From positions 124,001 through 188,000 of the forward strand of contig JAEEWT010000002.1 of assembly GCA_016287755.1 (NCBI GenBank): a DNA stretch of 64,000 nt. Direction: 5' to 3'. This stretch comes from Prevotella sp. (lineage in GTDB: Bacteria; Bacteroidota; Bacteroidia; Bacteroidales; Bacteroidaceae). The position numbers were made by a program, and so were the translations under genes. Below, piece after piece: positions 34,702-45,767 of the stretch (within the stretch, counting starts at the first letter, position 1; every line of letters starts with the position of its first letter). The notes under the pieces were generated by a model. That model saw only the letters and a list, made by a program, of their open reading frames with translations, did no database searches and was not told where the DNA came from.

Positions 34702-35547
34702 ATGATCAAGAAACCACTGAACAACCTGCCACGACTATTAACGGCAATGATACTGGTGGCACTGCCTTTAGGAACGACCATCCTGCTCTCATCGTGTGGA
34801 GATGTGTTCGATACACATCCTTATGATGTCAACGTAAAAGGTGAGACGGGCATCAATGCGAAGCAGATAGCTATCATTGAGAAACAGTTTTCCAACAAGG
34901 ACACCCTCCGCGTGGCCTTTATCAGCGACACCCATCTGTGGCTGTCGGATGCCCGCGACCAGGTGGCTGACCTGAACCGAAGGAATGTTGATTTCGTTGT
35001 GCACTGTGGTGATCTTACCGATACGGCCACTGGTAAGGAGTTTGAGTGGAGTCGCGATGTCTTGAAGAGTCTGCATTATCCTTTCGTGGCACTGATCGGC
35101 AACCATGATTTCCTCGGCACGGGTAACCAGACCTACGAAATCATGTATGGGAAGATGAATTTTTCGTTCATTGCCGGACGCGTGAAGTTCCTGTGTCTTA
35201 ACACCAATGCCACCGAATACACCTATCTGGCTGCCGTGCCCGACTTCGACTACATGGAGGAGGAGATGGCGAAGGATACTGACAAGTTCGACAGAACCAT
35301 CATCGTGATGCATGCACCACCCTATAGCGACCAGTTCAATAACAATGTGTGCAAGGCCTTCCGCCGCTACCTGGATTTCTTCCCCGGACTGATGTGCTGT
35401 GTTTATGGGCACAACCATGAGGATGTGGTTTCCGACATGTATAACGACGGTCTGATCTTCTACGGCATCGACTGTGCTGTTCATCGCAACTACCGTATAT
35501 TCACCATTACACCCGACGGCTATGAAGTGGAAAAGATTGAGTATTAG
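34702..35547 (+). CDS. Calcineurin-like phosphoesterase lipoprotein
   Basis: A 281-residue protein with a lipoprotein signal (ALPLGTTILLSSCGDVF) and a metallophosphoesterase domain: RVAFISDTHLWL, DFVVHCGDLTD, ALIGNHDFLG, TIIVMHAPPYSD and CVYGHNHEDVV are the five metal-binding blocks in order. It should act in the periplasm or on the surface; the substrate is unknown. I start at 34702 after AAAGAGAAAAAGAT; a TTG 24 nt upstream is less likely. The next gene begins inside its 3' end. Confidence 0.88.
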   Translation: MIKKPLNNLPRLLTAMILVALPLGTTILLSSCGDVFDTHPYDVNVKGETGINAKQIAIIEKQFSNKDTLRVAFISDTHLWLSDARDQVADLNRRNVDFVVHCGDLTDTATGKEFEWSRDVLKSLHYPFVALIGNHDFLGTGNQTYEIMYGKMNFSFIAGRVKFLCLNTNATEYTYLAAVPDFDYMEEEMAKDTDKFDRTIIVMHAPPYSDQFNNNVCKAFRRYLDFFPGLMCCVYGHNHEDVVSDMYNDGLIFYGIDCAVHRNYRIFTITPDGYEVEKIEY

Positions 35548-36190
35548 TGCAGTCATGCTGATGTGCGCCTTACACATGACGGCAGGCGACAGCATAGATA
35601 TCAAGCAGAGTAAATACGAAAAGCGTATGCAGCGCATGCAAAACACATGGGCTGCGCTCATTCCCTCCCATTACGTCATCCAGAACGCCGGTAATATGGG
35701 CATCGTCTCTATAGGTACAGGCTGGAGTTATGGCAAACACCGACAATGGGAGACCGACTTACTCTTTGGCTATATCCCCCAACATGAATCTACTCGCGGA
35801 AAACTGACCATGACGGTGAAAGAGAACTATATTCCTTGGGACATCAACCTATCGCCCAAGAAGTCGGAAGGAAAGTGGCAGTTTGAGCCATTGACAGCCA
35901 GTCTTTATATCAACACGGTGTATGGTCATGAGTTCTGGAAGAGTCAGCCCGGACGGTATCCTGACAAATACTATCAGTTCATGTCAACCAAGTTTCGCTT
36001 GAACTTTGCCCTTGGTCAGCGCATCATGTTCAAGATTCCAGAAAGCAAACGCAGAAGACACAGTCGTATGTCACTCTTTTACGAGGTAAGCACCTGCGAC
36101 CTCTATATCCGTTCCATGTTCCAGGATAGCAGTATCAAACTGAAGGATATCCTCGGACTCTCCATCGGACTGAAGTTCTATACACTATAA
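35522..36190 (+). CDS. Exported protein of unknown function
   Basis: A 222-residue protein starting MKWKRLSISAVMLMCALHMTAGDS, a signal peptide, then about 200 residues with alternating beta-type sequence (NMGIVSIGTGWSYGKHRQWETDLLFGYIP, LTASLYINTVYGHEFW, KLKDILGLSIGLKFYTL), likely an outer-membrane barrel. The family is not recognised. It overlaps the phosphoesterase lipoprotein by 26 nt, so the two are co-translated and probably work together. Confidence 0.72.
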   Translation: MKWKRLSISAVMLMCALHMTAGDSIDIKQSKYEKRMQRMQNTWAALIPSHYVIQNAGNMGIVSIGTGWSYGKHRQWETDLLFGYIPQHESTRGKLTMTVKENYIPWDINLSPKKSEGKWQFEPLTASLYINTVYGHEFWKSQPGRYPDKYYQFMSTKFRLNFALGQRIMFKIPESKRRRHSRMSLFYEVSTCDLYIRSMFQDSSIKLKDILGLSIGLKFYTL

Positions 36191-36197
36191 AAATAAA

Positions 36198-36238
36198 GAA
36201 AGAGGATGAAGTGTTTCCGCGTCACTTCATCCTCTTTC
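36198..36238. terminator. Strong bidirectional terminator
   Basis: A perfect 16-bp stem, GAAAGAGGATGAAGTG (36198-36213) with CACTTCATCCTCTTTC (36223-36238), sits between two convergent genes. The T-rich tail is clearest on the minus strand (TTTATTTTTA), serving the GH51 gene. Confidence 0.9.
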
Positions 36239-36242
36239 ACTT

Positions 36243-38207
36243 TCAGAACCGATAAACGGCAAAGGTCTTGGCAGGGATGGTAGTGCGAAGCACATTACCA
36301 TCGGCTTGCACATCGGCAGTTTTCGGTACCACGTTGTTCTTCTTCTCAATGGTATTGGCCGCATCCATACGGTCGGCATGGAGGGTGGTTACCTTTCCAT
36401 TGCCCAAGCTCTTGATGCCCTTGAAGGTGATGACCACCTCTTTCGGCTCCGTTGAAGTATTGGTCATCTTCACGATATAACCATTGGTATTCTTGTCATA
36501 TACCGCACTGGCGCAAAGACCATCCTGTCCGGTAACAGGTTTCTTTCCTTCCAGCAGACTCAGCACATGGGTTCCAGGGTTCTGTCCATACAGTTGCTGT
36601 ACATAGTAATTAGGTGTACGAACGGTAGTGAGGTTATCCATCCAGATCAGGTCGGGACGCCATTGCCAGCCTTCCACATGAGCAAAGAGTGGCGCATAGG
36701 TAGCCATGTGCACGATATCGGCGTTACGCTCAAAGCCCGTCATGATGGCAGCCTCAGCCAAGGCTGCCTCAAACACGTTCTTCGCTGTGGGGAAATCGGC
36801 TGGATCCTCTTTCACATGACAAGCATATTCGCCTGCGAACACCTTCGGACCCTTACGGTCGTAGTTGTCATAACGAGTAACATTGTTCATGAACCAGTCC
36901 TGATCACGATAGTAATGCTCATCCACGAGGTCAGCCTTCAGTTTCTTCATCTGCTCCCAGCCATACGAGAACTGCTTCCCGTCGTTATCATCAGGTGAGG
37001 GACCGCTCGTTCCCACGATCTTCATCTTGGGATACTTGGCACGAATGGCCTTCATGAACTTCTCCAGACGAACGGGATAGAGAGGTCCCCACTGCTCATT
37101 ACCCACACCGATCTGCTGGAGATTGAAGGGGGCTGGATGACCCATGTCGGCACGCAGCTTACCCCATTTAGTATCTGTTCCACCGTTGGCGAACTCGATC
37201 AGATCGAGTGCATCATCAATATACGGCTGAAGGTCATCTACTGCTACATGGCAAAGGGCCTCATCCTTGTCGTCGTTCTGGAACTGACAAGCCAGTCCGC
37301 AACTCAGCACCGGAAGTGCCTGAGCTCCGATCTCCTCAGAGAGCAAGAAGAACTCATAGAAGCCCAATCCGTAGCTCTGATAGTAGTTCGGGAACAAACG
37401 GTGCGGGAAGGTGTAGTTCCAGCGGTTCTCGTTCAGCGGTCGGTTCTCAGCTGGTCCCACGGAGTTCTTCCACTGGTAACGACTGTTCAAGTCGGTTCCT
37501 TCCACGATACATCCACCAGGGAAGCGGAACACGCCAGGGTTCAGGTCCTTGAGATCCTTGACAAGATCCGCACGAAGCAGTCCCTTCCACGCATCAGCAG
37601 GGAACAGACTCACATGGTCGAGGTCAACAGAACCCTTTCCTTCGAGGTAGATACGCATCAATCCCTTCGCATCGGTCTTGGGCGACTTCAAAGTAACGGT
37701 GTATTTCTTCCAGTTGTTGCCAGCGATGGTTATCTGTTGCTTGGTCATCACCTCATCATCACTGCCCACTAGTTCCACACGGATCTGAGAAGAACCTGCG
37801 GTACGCGCATAAACAGAGAAGTGATAATCCATGCCCTTCTTCAGTCCCATACCGAAGAAACCCCTGTTCTCCAGTCCGGTGAACTTATCACGATGTCCCG
37901 ATTCCTTCAGGGTAACATAGTGCGGATTACGATCAAATGCCGGATTGGCATCATTTACCTGAACTTTTCCGAAGGTGTTCCATCCCATCAGCTGCTGCGG
38001 GAACTCAAACGAGCGGTTCTCCACCATCTCGGCATAGAGTCCACCATCAGCTCCGAAGTTGATATCCTCGAAGAAGATGCCGTACATAGTTGACTGGATG
38101 GGTGCGCCAAGTTTCTTGGCGTTCACCGTGAACTGATGCTGTGCACTGGCATTCAACGATACCAGTACAGCCAAGGTCGCAATGACCCAAATGTTTGCTT
38201 TTTTCAT
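36243..38207 (-). CDS. Secreted alpha-L-arabinofuranosidase (GH51)
   Basis: A 654-residue enzyme with signal peptide (about 1-22) that releases arabinose from arabinoxylan or arabinan. An N-terminal carbohydrate-binding-like region (about 85-205, GLENRGFFGMGLKKGMDYHFSVYAR) interrupts the start of the barrel. The acid/base is Glu371 in QQIGVGNEQWG and the nucleophile Glu460 in KVFAGEYACH. FFEDINFGADGGLYAEMVENRSFEF is a strong GH51 mark. A TATCTTTG -7 box (38240-38247, minus) lies 33 nt upstream. Confidence 0.93.
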   Translation of the reverse strand: MKKANIWVIATLAVLVSLNASAQHQFTVNAKKLGAPIQSTMYGIFFEDINFGADGGLYAEMVENRSFEFPQQLMGWNTFGKVQVNDANPAFDRNPHYVTLKESGHRDKFTGLENRGFFGMGLKKGMDYHFSVYARTAGSSQIRVELVGSDDEVMTKQQITIAGNNWKKYTVTLKSPKTDAKGLMRIYLEGKGSVDLDHVSLFPADAWKGLLRADLVKDLKDLNPGVFRFPGGCIVEGTDLNSRYQWKNSVGPAENRPLNENRWNYTFPHRLFPNYYQSYGLGFYEFFLLSEEIGAQALPVLSCGLACQFQNDDKDEALCHVAVDDLQPYIDDALDLIEFANGGTDTKWGKLRADMGHPAPFNLQQIGVGNEQWGPLYPVRLEKFMKAIRAKYPKMKIVGTSGPSPDDNDGKQFSYGWEQMKKLKADLVDEHYYRDQDWFMNNVTRYDNYDRKGPKVFAGEYACHVKEDPADFPTAKNVFEAALAEAAIMTGFERNADIVHMATYAPLFAHVEGWQWRPDLIWMDNLTTVRTPNYYVQQLYGQNPGTHVLSLLEGKKPVTGQDGLCASAVYDKNTNGYIVKMTNTSTEPKEVVITFKGIKSLGNGKVTTLHADRMDAANTIEKKNNVVPKTADVQADGNVLRTTIPAKTFAVYRF

Positions 38208-38239
38208 TGACAGTTAGTTTTGATAATGTTATCTGGCTG

Positions 38240-38277
38240 CAAAGATACAAAAAATCCACCTCACTAAAGGTGGATTT
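38240..38277 (-). terminator. Terminator of the GH2 gene overlapping the GH51 promoter
   Basis: AAATCCACCT (38252-38261) and AGGTGGATTT (38268-38277) form a 10-bp stem followed on the minus strand by TTTTTTG. The next bases, TATCTTTG (38240-38247), are the -7 box for the GH51 gene, so stop and start signals abut. Confidence 0.75.
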
Positions 38278-38308
38278 TATGTATAATTAGGTGGACGAAA
38301 CAGAATTT

Positions 38309-41572
<3,264 letters not shown>

Positions 41573-41639
41573 TCATTGGTTAAAATATACGAAAAATGAA
41601 CAACCTATTTGTATTTTTACTATATTTGCCAGTGAAAAG

Positions 41640-41652
41640 CATGGGACCCATG
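41640..41652. promoter_or_regulatory. Palindrome in the leader of a small ORF
   Basis: CATGGGACCCATG is a 13-base perfect palindrome around a central A. It lies just downstream of a TATATTTG -7-like box and contains a four-codon mini-ORF (M-G-P-M-stop), upstream of the 37-residue ORF. Confidence 0.4.
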
Positions 41653-41703
41653 TAATAACATCAAAAGGGACGATGGTACCTAAGTCCTGCAGGAGGAACT
41701 ACT

Positions 41704-41817
41704 ATGGATTCTACAAAACAAATGTACAACCAAGAGGACTATGAACTCGACAATGTGTACAACAGTGAAACAGATGAACTCTATTCTGAGGTGGATTCAT
41801 CCGTTTGGTACAATTAA
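41704..41817 (+). CDS. Candidate 37-residue acidic peptide
   Basis: This small open frame begins MDSTKQMYNQEDYELDN and ends SSVWYN. It is strongly acidic and Tyr/Asn/Asp rich, with no signal or membrane segment. Support: an unusually strong ribosome binding site for this phylum (AGGAGGAACTACT before the ATG), a TATATTTG-type -7 box about 80 nt upstream, and a structured terminator 43 nt downstream. No family is recognised. A 23-codon frame (from about 41674) overlaps its start in another register, so the leader may be regulatory. It lies at the edge of an AT-rich islet. Confidence 0.5.
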   Translation: MDSTKQMYNQEDYELDNVYNSETDELYSEVDSSVWYN

Positions 41818-41859
41818 GAGTTGCAAGCAATTCAATTAAAAAATGAGAATTGAGAATTT

Positions 41860-41920
41860 GCTACCGTACAGGTTATTGGCGCAAATTGAATGGACCAATG
41901 CCATTGCGGTAGCATTTTTT
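41860..41920 (+). terminator. Structured terminator after the small ORF
   Basis: GCTACCG (41860-41866) pairs with CGGTAGC (41907-41913), with an inner ATTGG/CCAAT stem (41874-41878 with 41895-41899), then ATTTTTT. The loop is unusually long for a simple terminator. Also serves as the boundary to the convergent gene at 41936. Confidence 0.7.
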
Positions 41921-41935
41921 ATCTAAAAGCTGTGA

Positions 41936-43282
41936 TCATTGGATGTATTTAGCCACCAACCATCGCAAATATGAAGGAATTCTGTTTCTTATTTCATCTT
42001 TGCAGCGTTGTTGTTCGTTTCTTCGTATTTCTTCAATTTCCTTTGTAGTTTCACTTCTAATAGAATTGACTTTATCATTTGTCGTTTTTTTAACCTCAAG
42101 AATTGTATCTCGAGCTTCTTTCTTTATCCGTTCTGTGTATTCCTCAACTCTATTATTAAATGCCTCCTTTTCCTCTTTTTCCTTTTGAATAGCTCTACGC
42201 TGGAAAACGGTTGCGTTCCATTCATCTGTATTAAATGTTATATACTTTCCACACTCTGGATTGGGACATTTACGGATAGATATTCCTTTAGAGTTAAGTT
42301 TATTCTCTCTTGTTGTTCCACAGACAGGGCATGTGTAATTATATTTTAGTTCCAAATACCCCTGTTCCTGATATATAGAAAGCAGATTAAATATAGATTT
42401 GCTGACCGACTCGTTTAATTGTGTAAACCGCTTGTTTAGTAATTCTCGTGAACTATAATTATCATAAATAAACAAAAATGCATCTATTCTACTGTATCCA
42501 ATGTTAATGAAGTCTTTGAAATACATTTTGTCTATTCGTTCAAACTCTCCTTTGATTTCCTTTTTTAATTCTTCTAGTATCTGTTCTAACAAACGAATAT
42601 TTCGATAGAACTCTGCAATCTGACTCTCTGCATTTTTAAAGCAATTGATCAAAAGTGTTCGTTTATCATCATATTTTTCCCATACCTCAATAGCTTCGTC
42701 AGCCAATGGATCTATGTCTTTGAGGTTTAGTACTTCGCTTTTGATATTACCACAAACAACGCATACTAACAGGTTTACTTTCTTGTAAGTGTCAGACTTG
42801 AGATATCCCAAGCAATGATCTTTGGCTTGATATCCTTTCAGGACTATCTCACCAAATCCATAGTAAATTGTTGCAAGTTCAGCATAAACTTCATTCATAA
42901 TTATAGTAGGGCTATACAGTCCTTTTACAAATAAAACTTTGTGACAGATTTCGTGAGCTAAAACTGCAACAGATGCTTCCCAATCAGTACGGTATATTTC
43001 TGAAACATGAATATTTACAGATTTCTCTATCCCATTATTTTTCACATCGCCACCTGTTCCATAAGCAGTCTGGGCATAGGAAACATCTATGTCATAGTCA
43101 TAAAGCCCAACAAACTCTAACATTCTCTGAGCTTCTTTTTTTAATTTATCGTCAGGGACAATAGCATCAATAACTTCAGTCGGAATATAAATCCTAAATT
43201 CTTCACGTGATGCTTTCTTCTCTATTTCAAGAAGATGGGTCAAGATTTGTCTGGGTGTTAAATCGAACCTTTTATCTTCCAT
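41936..43282 (-). CDS. Putative zinc metallopeptidase with zinc-ribbon and coiled coil
   Basis: A 448-residue protein of no family I can name. Residues 100-140 hold a zincin-like site: VAVLAHEICHKVLF gives HEICH at 110-114, with a possible third ligand in NEVYAELAT (Glu131 or Glu135). CVVC at 174-177 may be half a zinc site; a full ribbon is Cys318/321 and Cys339/344 (CPVC, CPNPEC). Residues 365-430 form a charged coiled coil and the end is RWLVAKYIQ. The gene is much more AT-rich than its neighbours and is paired with a DUF2971 gene 30 nt upstream. A role in defence or stress is conjecture. Confidence 0.65.
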   Translation of the reverse strand: MEDKRFDLTPRQILTHLLEIEKKASREEFRIYIPTEVIDAIVPDDKLKKEAQRMLEFVGLYDYDIDVSYAQTAYGTGGDVKNNGIEKSVNIHVSEIYRTDWEASVAVLAHEICHKVLFVKGLYSPTIIMNEVYAELATIYYGFGEIVLKGYQAKDHCLGYLKSDTYKKVNLLVCVVCGNIKSEVLNLKDIDPLADEAIEVWEKYDDKRTLLINCFKNAESQIAEFYRNIRLLEQILEELKKEIKGEFERIDKMYFKDFINIGYSRIDAFLFIYDNYSSRELLNKRFTQLNESVSKSIFNLLSIYQEQGYLELKYNYTCPVCGTTRENKLNSKGISIRKCPNPECGKYITFNTDEWNATVFQRRAIQKEKEEKEAFNNRVEEYTERIKKEARDTILEVKKTTNDKVNSIRSETTKEIEEIRRNEQQRCKDEIRNRIPSYLRWLVAKYIQ

Positions 43283-43312
43283 ATTACAAACTCCTTATTT
43301 TTTAATGAAAAG

Positions 43313-44005
43313 TTATATTTGAGAAAGGTAAACACACTTATTAATATGATGATTTTCAACTTCCTTTTTTACAAGATCATAATACCATTTTTCCGCACAG
43401 GGAGCTATACATATTTCATCAATCAAAGTGTCTAAGGAAACATCAATTTTCATTCCAACATCTTTGTTATCCTTGTCCAGATTCTTCAAATAATCATAAT
43501 AAACTAATCTTAATTCGTTTTCTTGTTGAAAATACTTACGTTTACAAAAATAACGAGCCAATCCATTTGCACTTCCGCCTGCCTTCTCAAATGTTAAGTC
43601 TGTGGTATAATCAATATAATCGACATCAGATATATAAATACAACGCTTATCATTTGAATCTAAAGATTTTATTAGATTACCAATTGTAGATTTAATTGCA
43701 ATACCTTTATCCAATGAAGCATATGTACCCCACATGAGGTACTGTTCAAAATCAGACATAATCCAACAATTAATATAAGCACACCCTTGTTTCTCAATGT
43801 TTTTTGCCGAACCAGGAACATAATAATTATACAAAGCAGAATCTTGTCTAGCAAGCTTTCCTTCTTTTGAATCATCAAATTTGTCTTGTCTTGTAAAATA
43901 TAATTGTTTGTCATTAAGAAGGGACAAAAATTTATCTAAAGACATATAACGCCAAATAATTCGGCTTATATTTGGGGTACGAATTTCACTATGACTACAA
44001 TACAT
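43313..44005 (-). CDS. DUF2971 family protein
   Basis: A 230-residue protein matching the DUF2971 pattern from memory: WRYMSLDKFLSLLNDKQLYFTRQDKFDDSKEG at the start, CWIMSDFEQYLMWGTYASLDKGIAIKS in the middle, and FCKRKYFQQENELRLVYYDY toward the end. The biochemical function of DUF2971 is not established; members are often found in variable or defence-rich regions. It is AT-rich like its partner, which starts 30 nt downstream, and both are probably transcribed from 44165-44194. Confidence 0.8.
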   Translation of the reverse strand: MYCSHSEIRTPNISRIIWRYMSLDKFLSLLNDKQLYFTRQDKFDDSKEGKLARQDSALYNYYVPGSAKNIEKQGCAYINCWIMSDFEQYLMWGTYASLDKGIAIKSTIGNLIKSLDSNDKRCIYISDVDYIDYTTDLTFEKAGGSANGLARYFCKRKYFQQENELRLVYYDYLKNLDKDNKDVGMKIDVSLDTLIDEICIAPCAEKWYYDLVKKEVENHHINKCVYLSQI

Positions 44006-44098
44006 CTTACTAAATATTAGTATTATTAACTGGTTAGTAAACTACTATAATGGTTTTATGAAATAATATTTCGACCATTTCTTTGAGCTATTCACTCT

Positions 44099-44126
44099 GT
44101 ACGAATTGTGTACGGAATGTATACGT
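44099..44126. repeat. Three TGTAC/TGTAT repeats at 10-bp spacing
   Basis: TGTACGAATT, GTGTACGGAA and TGTATACG place TGTA at 44099, 44109 and 44119, one helical turn apart, just downstream of the islet promoter. Possible binding sites; short enough to be chance. Confidence 0.35.
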
Positions 44127-44164
44127 TTGCATTCTCCATCGATTGTTGTTCTGTTAATTGATTG

Positions 44165-44194
44165 CAAATATACGAATTTATTTTCAATTGGCAA
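44165..44194 (-). promoter_or_regulatory. Promoter of the DUF2971/peptidase operon
   Basis: On the minus strand TTG (44192-44194), 19 nt, TATATTTG (44165-44172). It lies about 160 nt upstream of the DUF2971 start. Confidence 0.6.
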
Positions 44195-44362
44195 CAGTTA
44201 CGGGGGAAAATCAATCATAGATAGATTCTGATTAAGTACGCTTCACAGAAGAAACCTTGTAAGTTTCTTGCTCTGGATAGCGGCAAAACCATGGGTCGTG
44301 GGGACTTCAGCACTTAACCAGAAATTGGATTAGCGGTCCTGTTTCCATGACCCACTCATATT

Positions 44363-44414
44363 CCTCCGCCATATCAGTGTAATTACATGATTACCAGAAG
44401 AATCAAGGCGGAGG
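44363..44414 (+). repeat. Hairpin element copy 1 (CCTCCGCC/GGCGGAGG)
   Basis: A perfect 8-bp stem, CCTCCGCC (44363-44370) with GGCGGAGG (44407-44414), encloses 36 bases. The loop resembles the reverse complement of the element at 44846-44892, sharing TAATT and CAGAAG in the same order. Confidence 0.7.
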
Positions 44415-44543
44415 AATTTAATGGGTTAAAATATTGGAAACGGGTAAGGAAATAAAAGAGTGACTTTCTGGGAATAGAAAGGTTGCTTAATGTGTGCGAG
44501 AAGGTGGCAAAGTAATCGAAAAAGAGTGTCTAACGAATCTGCC

Positions 44544-44609
44544 ACTTAAGTCGGAAGATATCAGAACTTAAGTCGCAGATTGTTGGAACTTAAGTCGCAG
44601 ATTCGAAAG
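44544..44609. repeat. Three 22-bp units with ACTTAAGT palindrome
   Basis: ACTTAAGTCG begins at 44544, 44566 and 44588, exactly 22 bp apart. The second and third units share ACTTAAGTCGCAGATT. AATCTGCCACTTAAG before the first unit forms an inverted partner. Confidence 0.85.
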
Positions 44610-44845
44610 GCAGTGTCTTTCTTGTCGAAAAGAGGGGTATTATTCATGGGTTAGGACGAGGAGACGTTTATGAGTAGACGAGATTATCCGTGAGTTGGGC
44701 AAGTACTCAAGGAAGACGATGGAAGGTGTGATCACCATTAGTTTGGGGCTCATAATGATGCGGTTAGGGGGTTATGCGAGTAGAGCATTACGTTACAGAT
44801 AGCTATATCGTAAAGGTAGCATAACGACTCACCTTATATAATTGC

Positions 44846-44892
44846 TCCGCCAACAACCTTCTGATCATAAGTCAATTAGACGTATTGGCGGA
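44846..44892 (-). repeat. Hairpin element copy 2 (inverted)
   Basis: TCCGCCAA (44846-44853) pairs with TTGGCGGA (44885-44892). In reverse complement it aligns along its whole length with copy 1 at 44363-44414. Confidence 0.65.
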
Positions 44893-44954
44893 ACATTCTT
44901 TTATTCCCATCCATAGCGATAATAAACATAAGTGGCACCCTGTTTCTTCCGTAG

Positions 44955-45767
44955 TTAAAGAAGCTTGGGGAAAACACGATATACTGTTTGGTTGGTAACC
45001 TCAGCCACTTGTTCTTTATTTACACCATAACACTCAGCGAGTTTTTGCAGAACAAAGCGTACATAGGCACTCTCGTTGCGTTTGCCACGCATGGGAACAG
45101 GGGCCATATACGGACTGTCGGTTTCCAACACGATGCGGTCGAGGGGAACGGAAGCTGGTAAGACCTCTGGCAGATGCGACTTCTTAAACGTGAGTACACC
45201 CCCGATGCCCAATACGAAACGGTCGAACTGCAGGAAATCCGCTGCCTCCCGCTCATTACCCGTGAAGCAATGGAACACACCACCCGGCAGCTCCCGCTCA
45301 TATTGCTTCAACAGATGTACCATCTCATTCTGTCCCTTACGACAATGGATCATCAGGGGAAGACCAGTCTCAATGCTCCACTGCACCTGCTCATCGAAGG
45401 CTGCCAGTTGCTCTTTCTCGTATTCACGACTCCAGTAGTAGTCAAGACCGACCTCACCGATTCCTATAATGTTTTGAAAAACGGTGGAGCGGTGGAGCGG
45501 TGGAGCAGCGGCATCTGTAACCACGTACTCCCGTATCTTCGCCAACTCTTCCCGCCAATTATCCTTCACCTCCTCTGGATGCAGACCGACCATAGGATAG
45601 GCAAAGTCGGGATATTCAGCACAGAGCTGCATCACGGCTAAGGAAGAAGAATAGTCGATGGCGGGAACCAGCACCTTGCTCACTCCTGCTTCTTTTGCCC
45701 GCATCATCACCTCAGTGCGGTCCTCAGCAAATTCCTCCCCATCCAAATGGGCGTGCGTATCTATCAT
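44955..45767 (-). CDS. tatD: TatD family metal-dependent hydrolase
   Basis: A 270-residue TIM-barrel nuclease-type hydrolase. Metal ligands are visible: His4/His6 (THAHLDGEEF), Glu in GIGEVGLDYYW, His in LMIHCRKG, His in GVFHCFTGN and Asp in VLETDSPYMAP. TatD proteins are 3'-5' DNA exonucleases or related deacylases. Three 8-bp repeats (CGGTGGAG at 45482, 45490, 45498) encode APPLHRST, an in-frame 24-bp tract. The start overlaps the prenyl synthase stop by 4 nt. Confidence 0.93.
   Translation of the reverse strand: MIDTHAHLDGEEFAEDRTEVMMRAKEAGVSKVLVPAIDYSSSLAVMQLCAEYPDFAYPMVGLHPEEVKDNWREELAKIREYVVTDAAAPPLHRSTVFQNIIGIGEVGLDYYWSREYEKEQLAAFDEQVQWSIETGLPLMIHCRKGQNEMVHLLKQYERELPGGVFHCFTGNEREAADFLQFDRFVLGIGGVLTFKKSHLPEVLPASVPLDRIVLETDSPYMAPVPMRGKRNESAYVRFVLQKLAECYGVNKEQVAEVTNQTVYRVFPKLL

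Larger units (their letters stand above)
44200..44954. other. Gene-free structured stretch, possible mobile-element remnant
   Basis: No convincing gene is seen. It holds a GGTCGTGG/CCATGACC inverted pair near 44295-44351, two related hairpin elements in opposite orientation (44363-44414 and 44846-44892), a 22-bp-period CTTAAG array (44544-44602) and short frames interrupted by stops. It could be a decayed element, an invertible or MITE-like unit, or structured RNA. Confidence 0.5.

Noticed and set aside
41674..41745. A 23-codon frame overlapping the 37-residue ORF
   Set aside because: It has no ribosome binding site of its own; kept only as a possible leader feature.
44618..44802. A decayed gene: two adjoining frames with plausible peptides (ending GLGRGDVYE, then VDEIIRELGKYSRKTMEG)
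   Set aside because: Both frames are short and joined only by assuming a frameshift; no family is recognised. Possible but unsupported.
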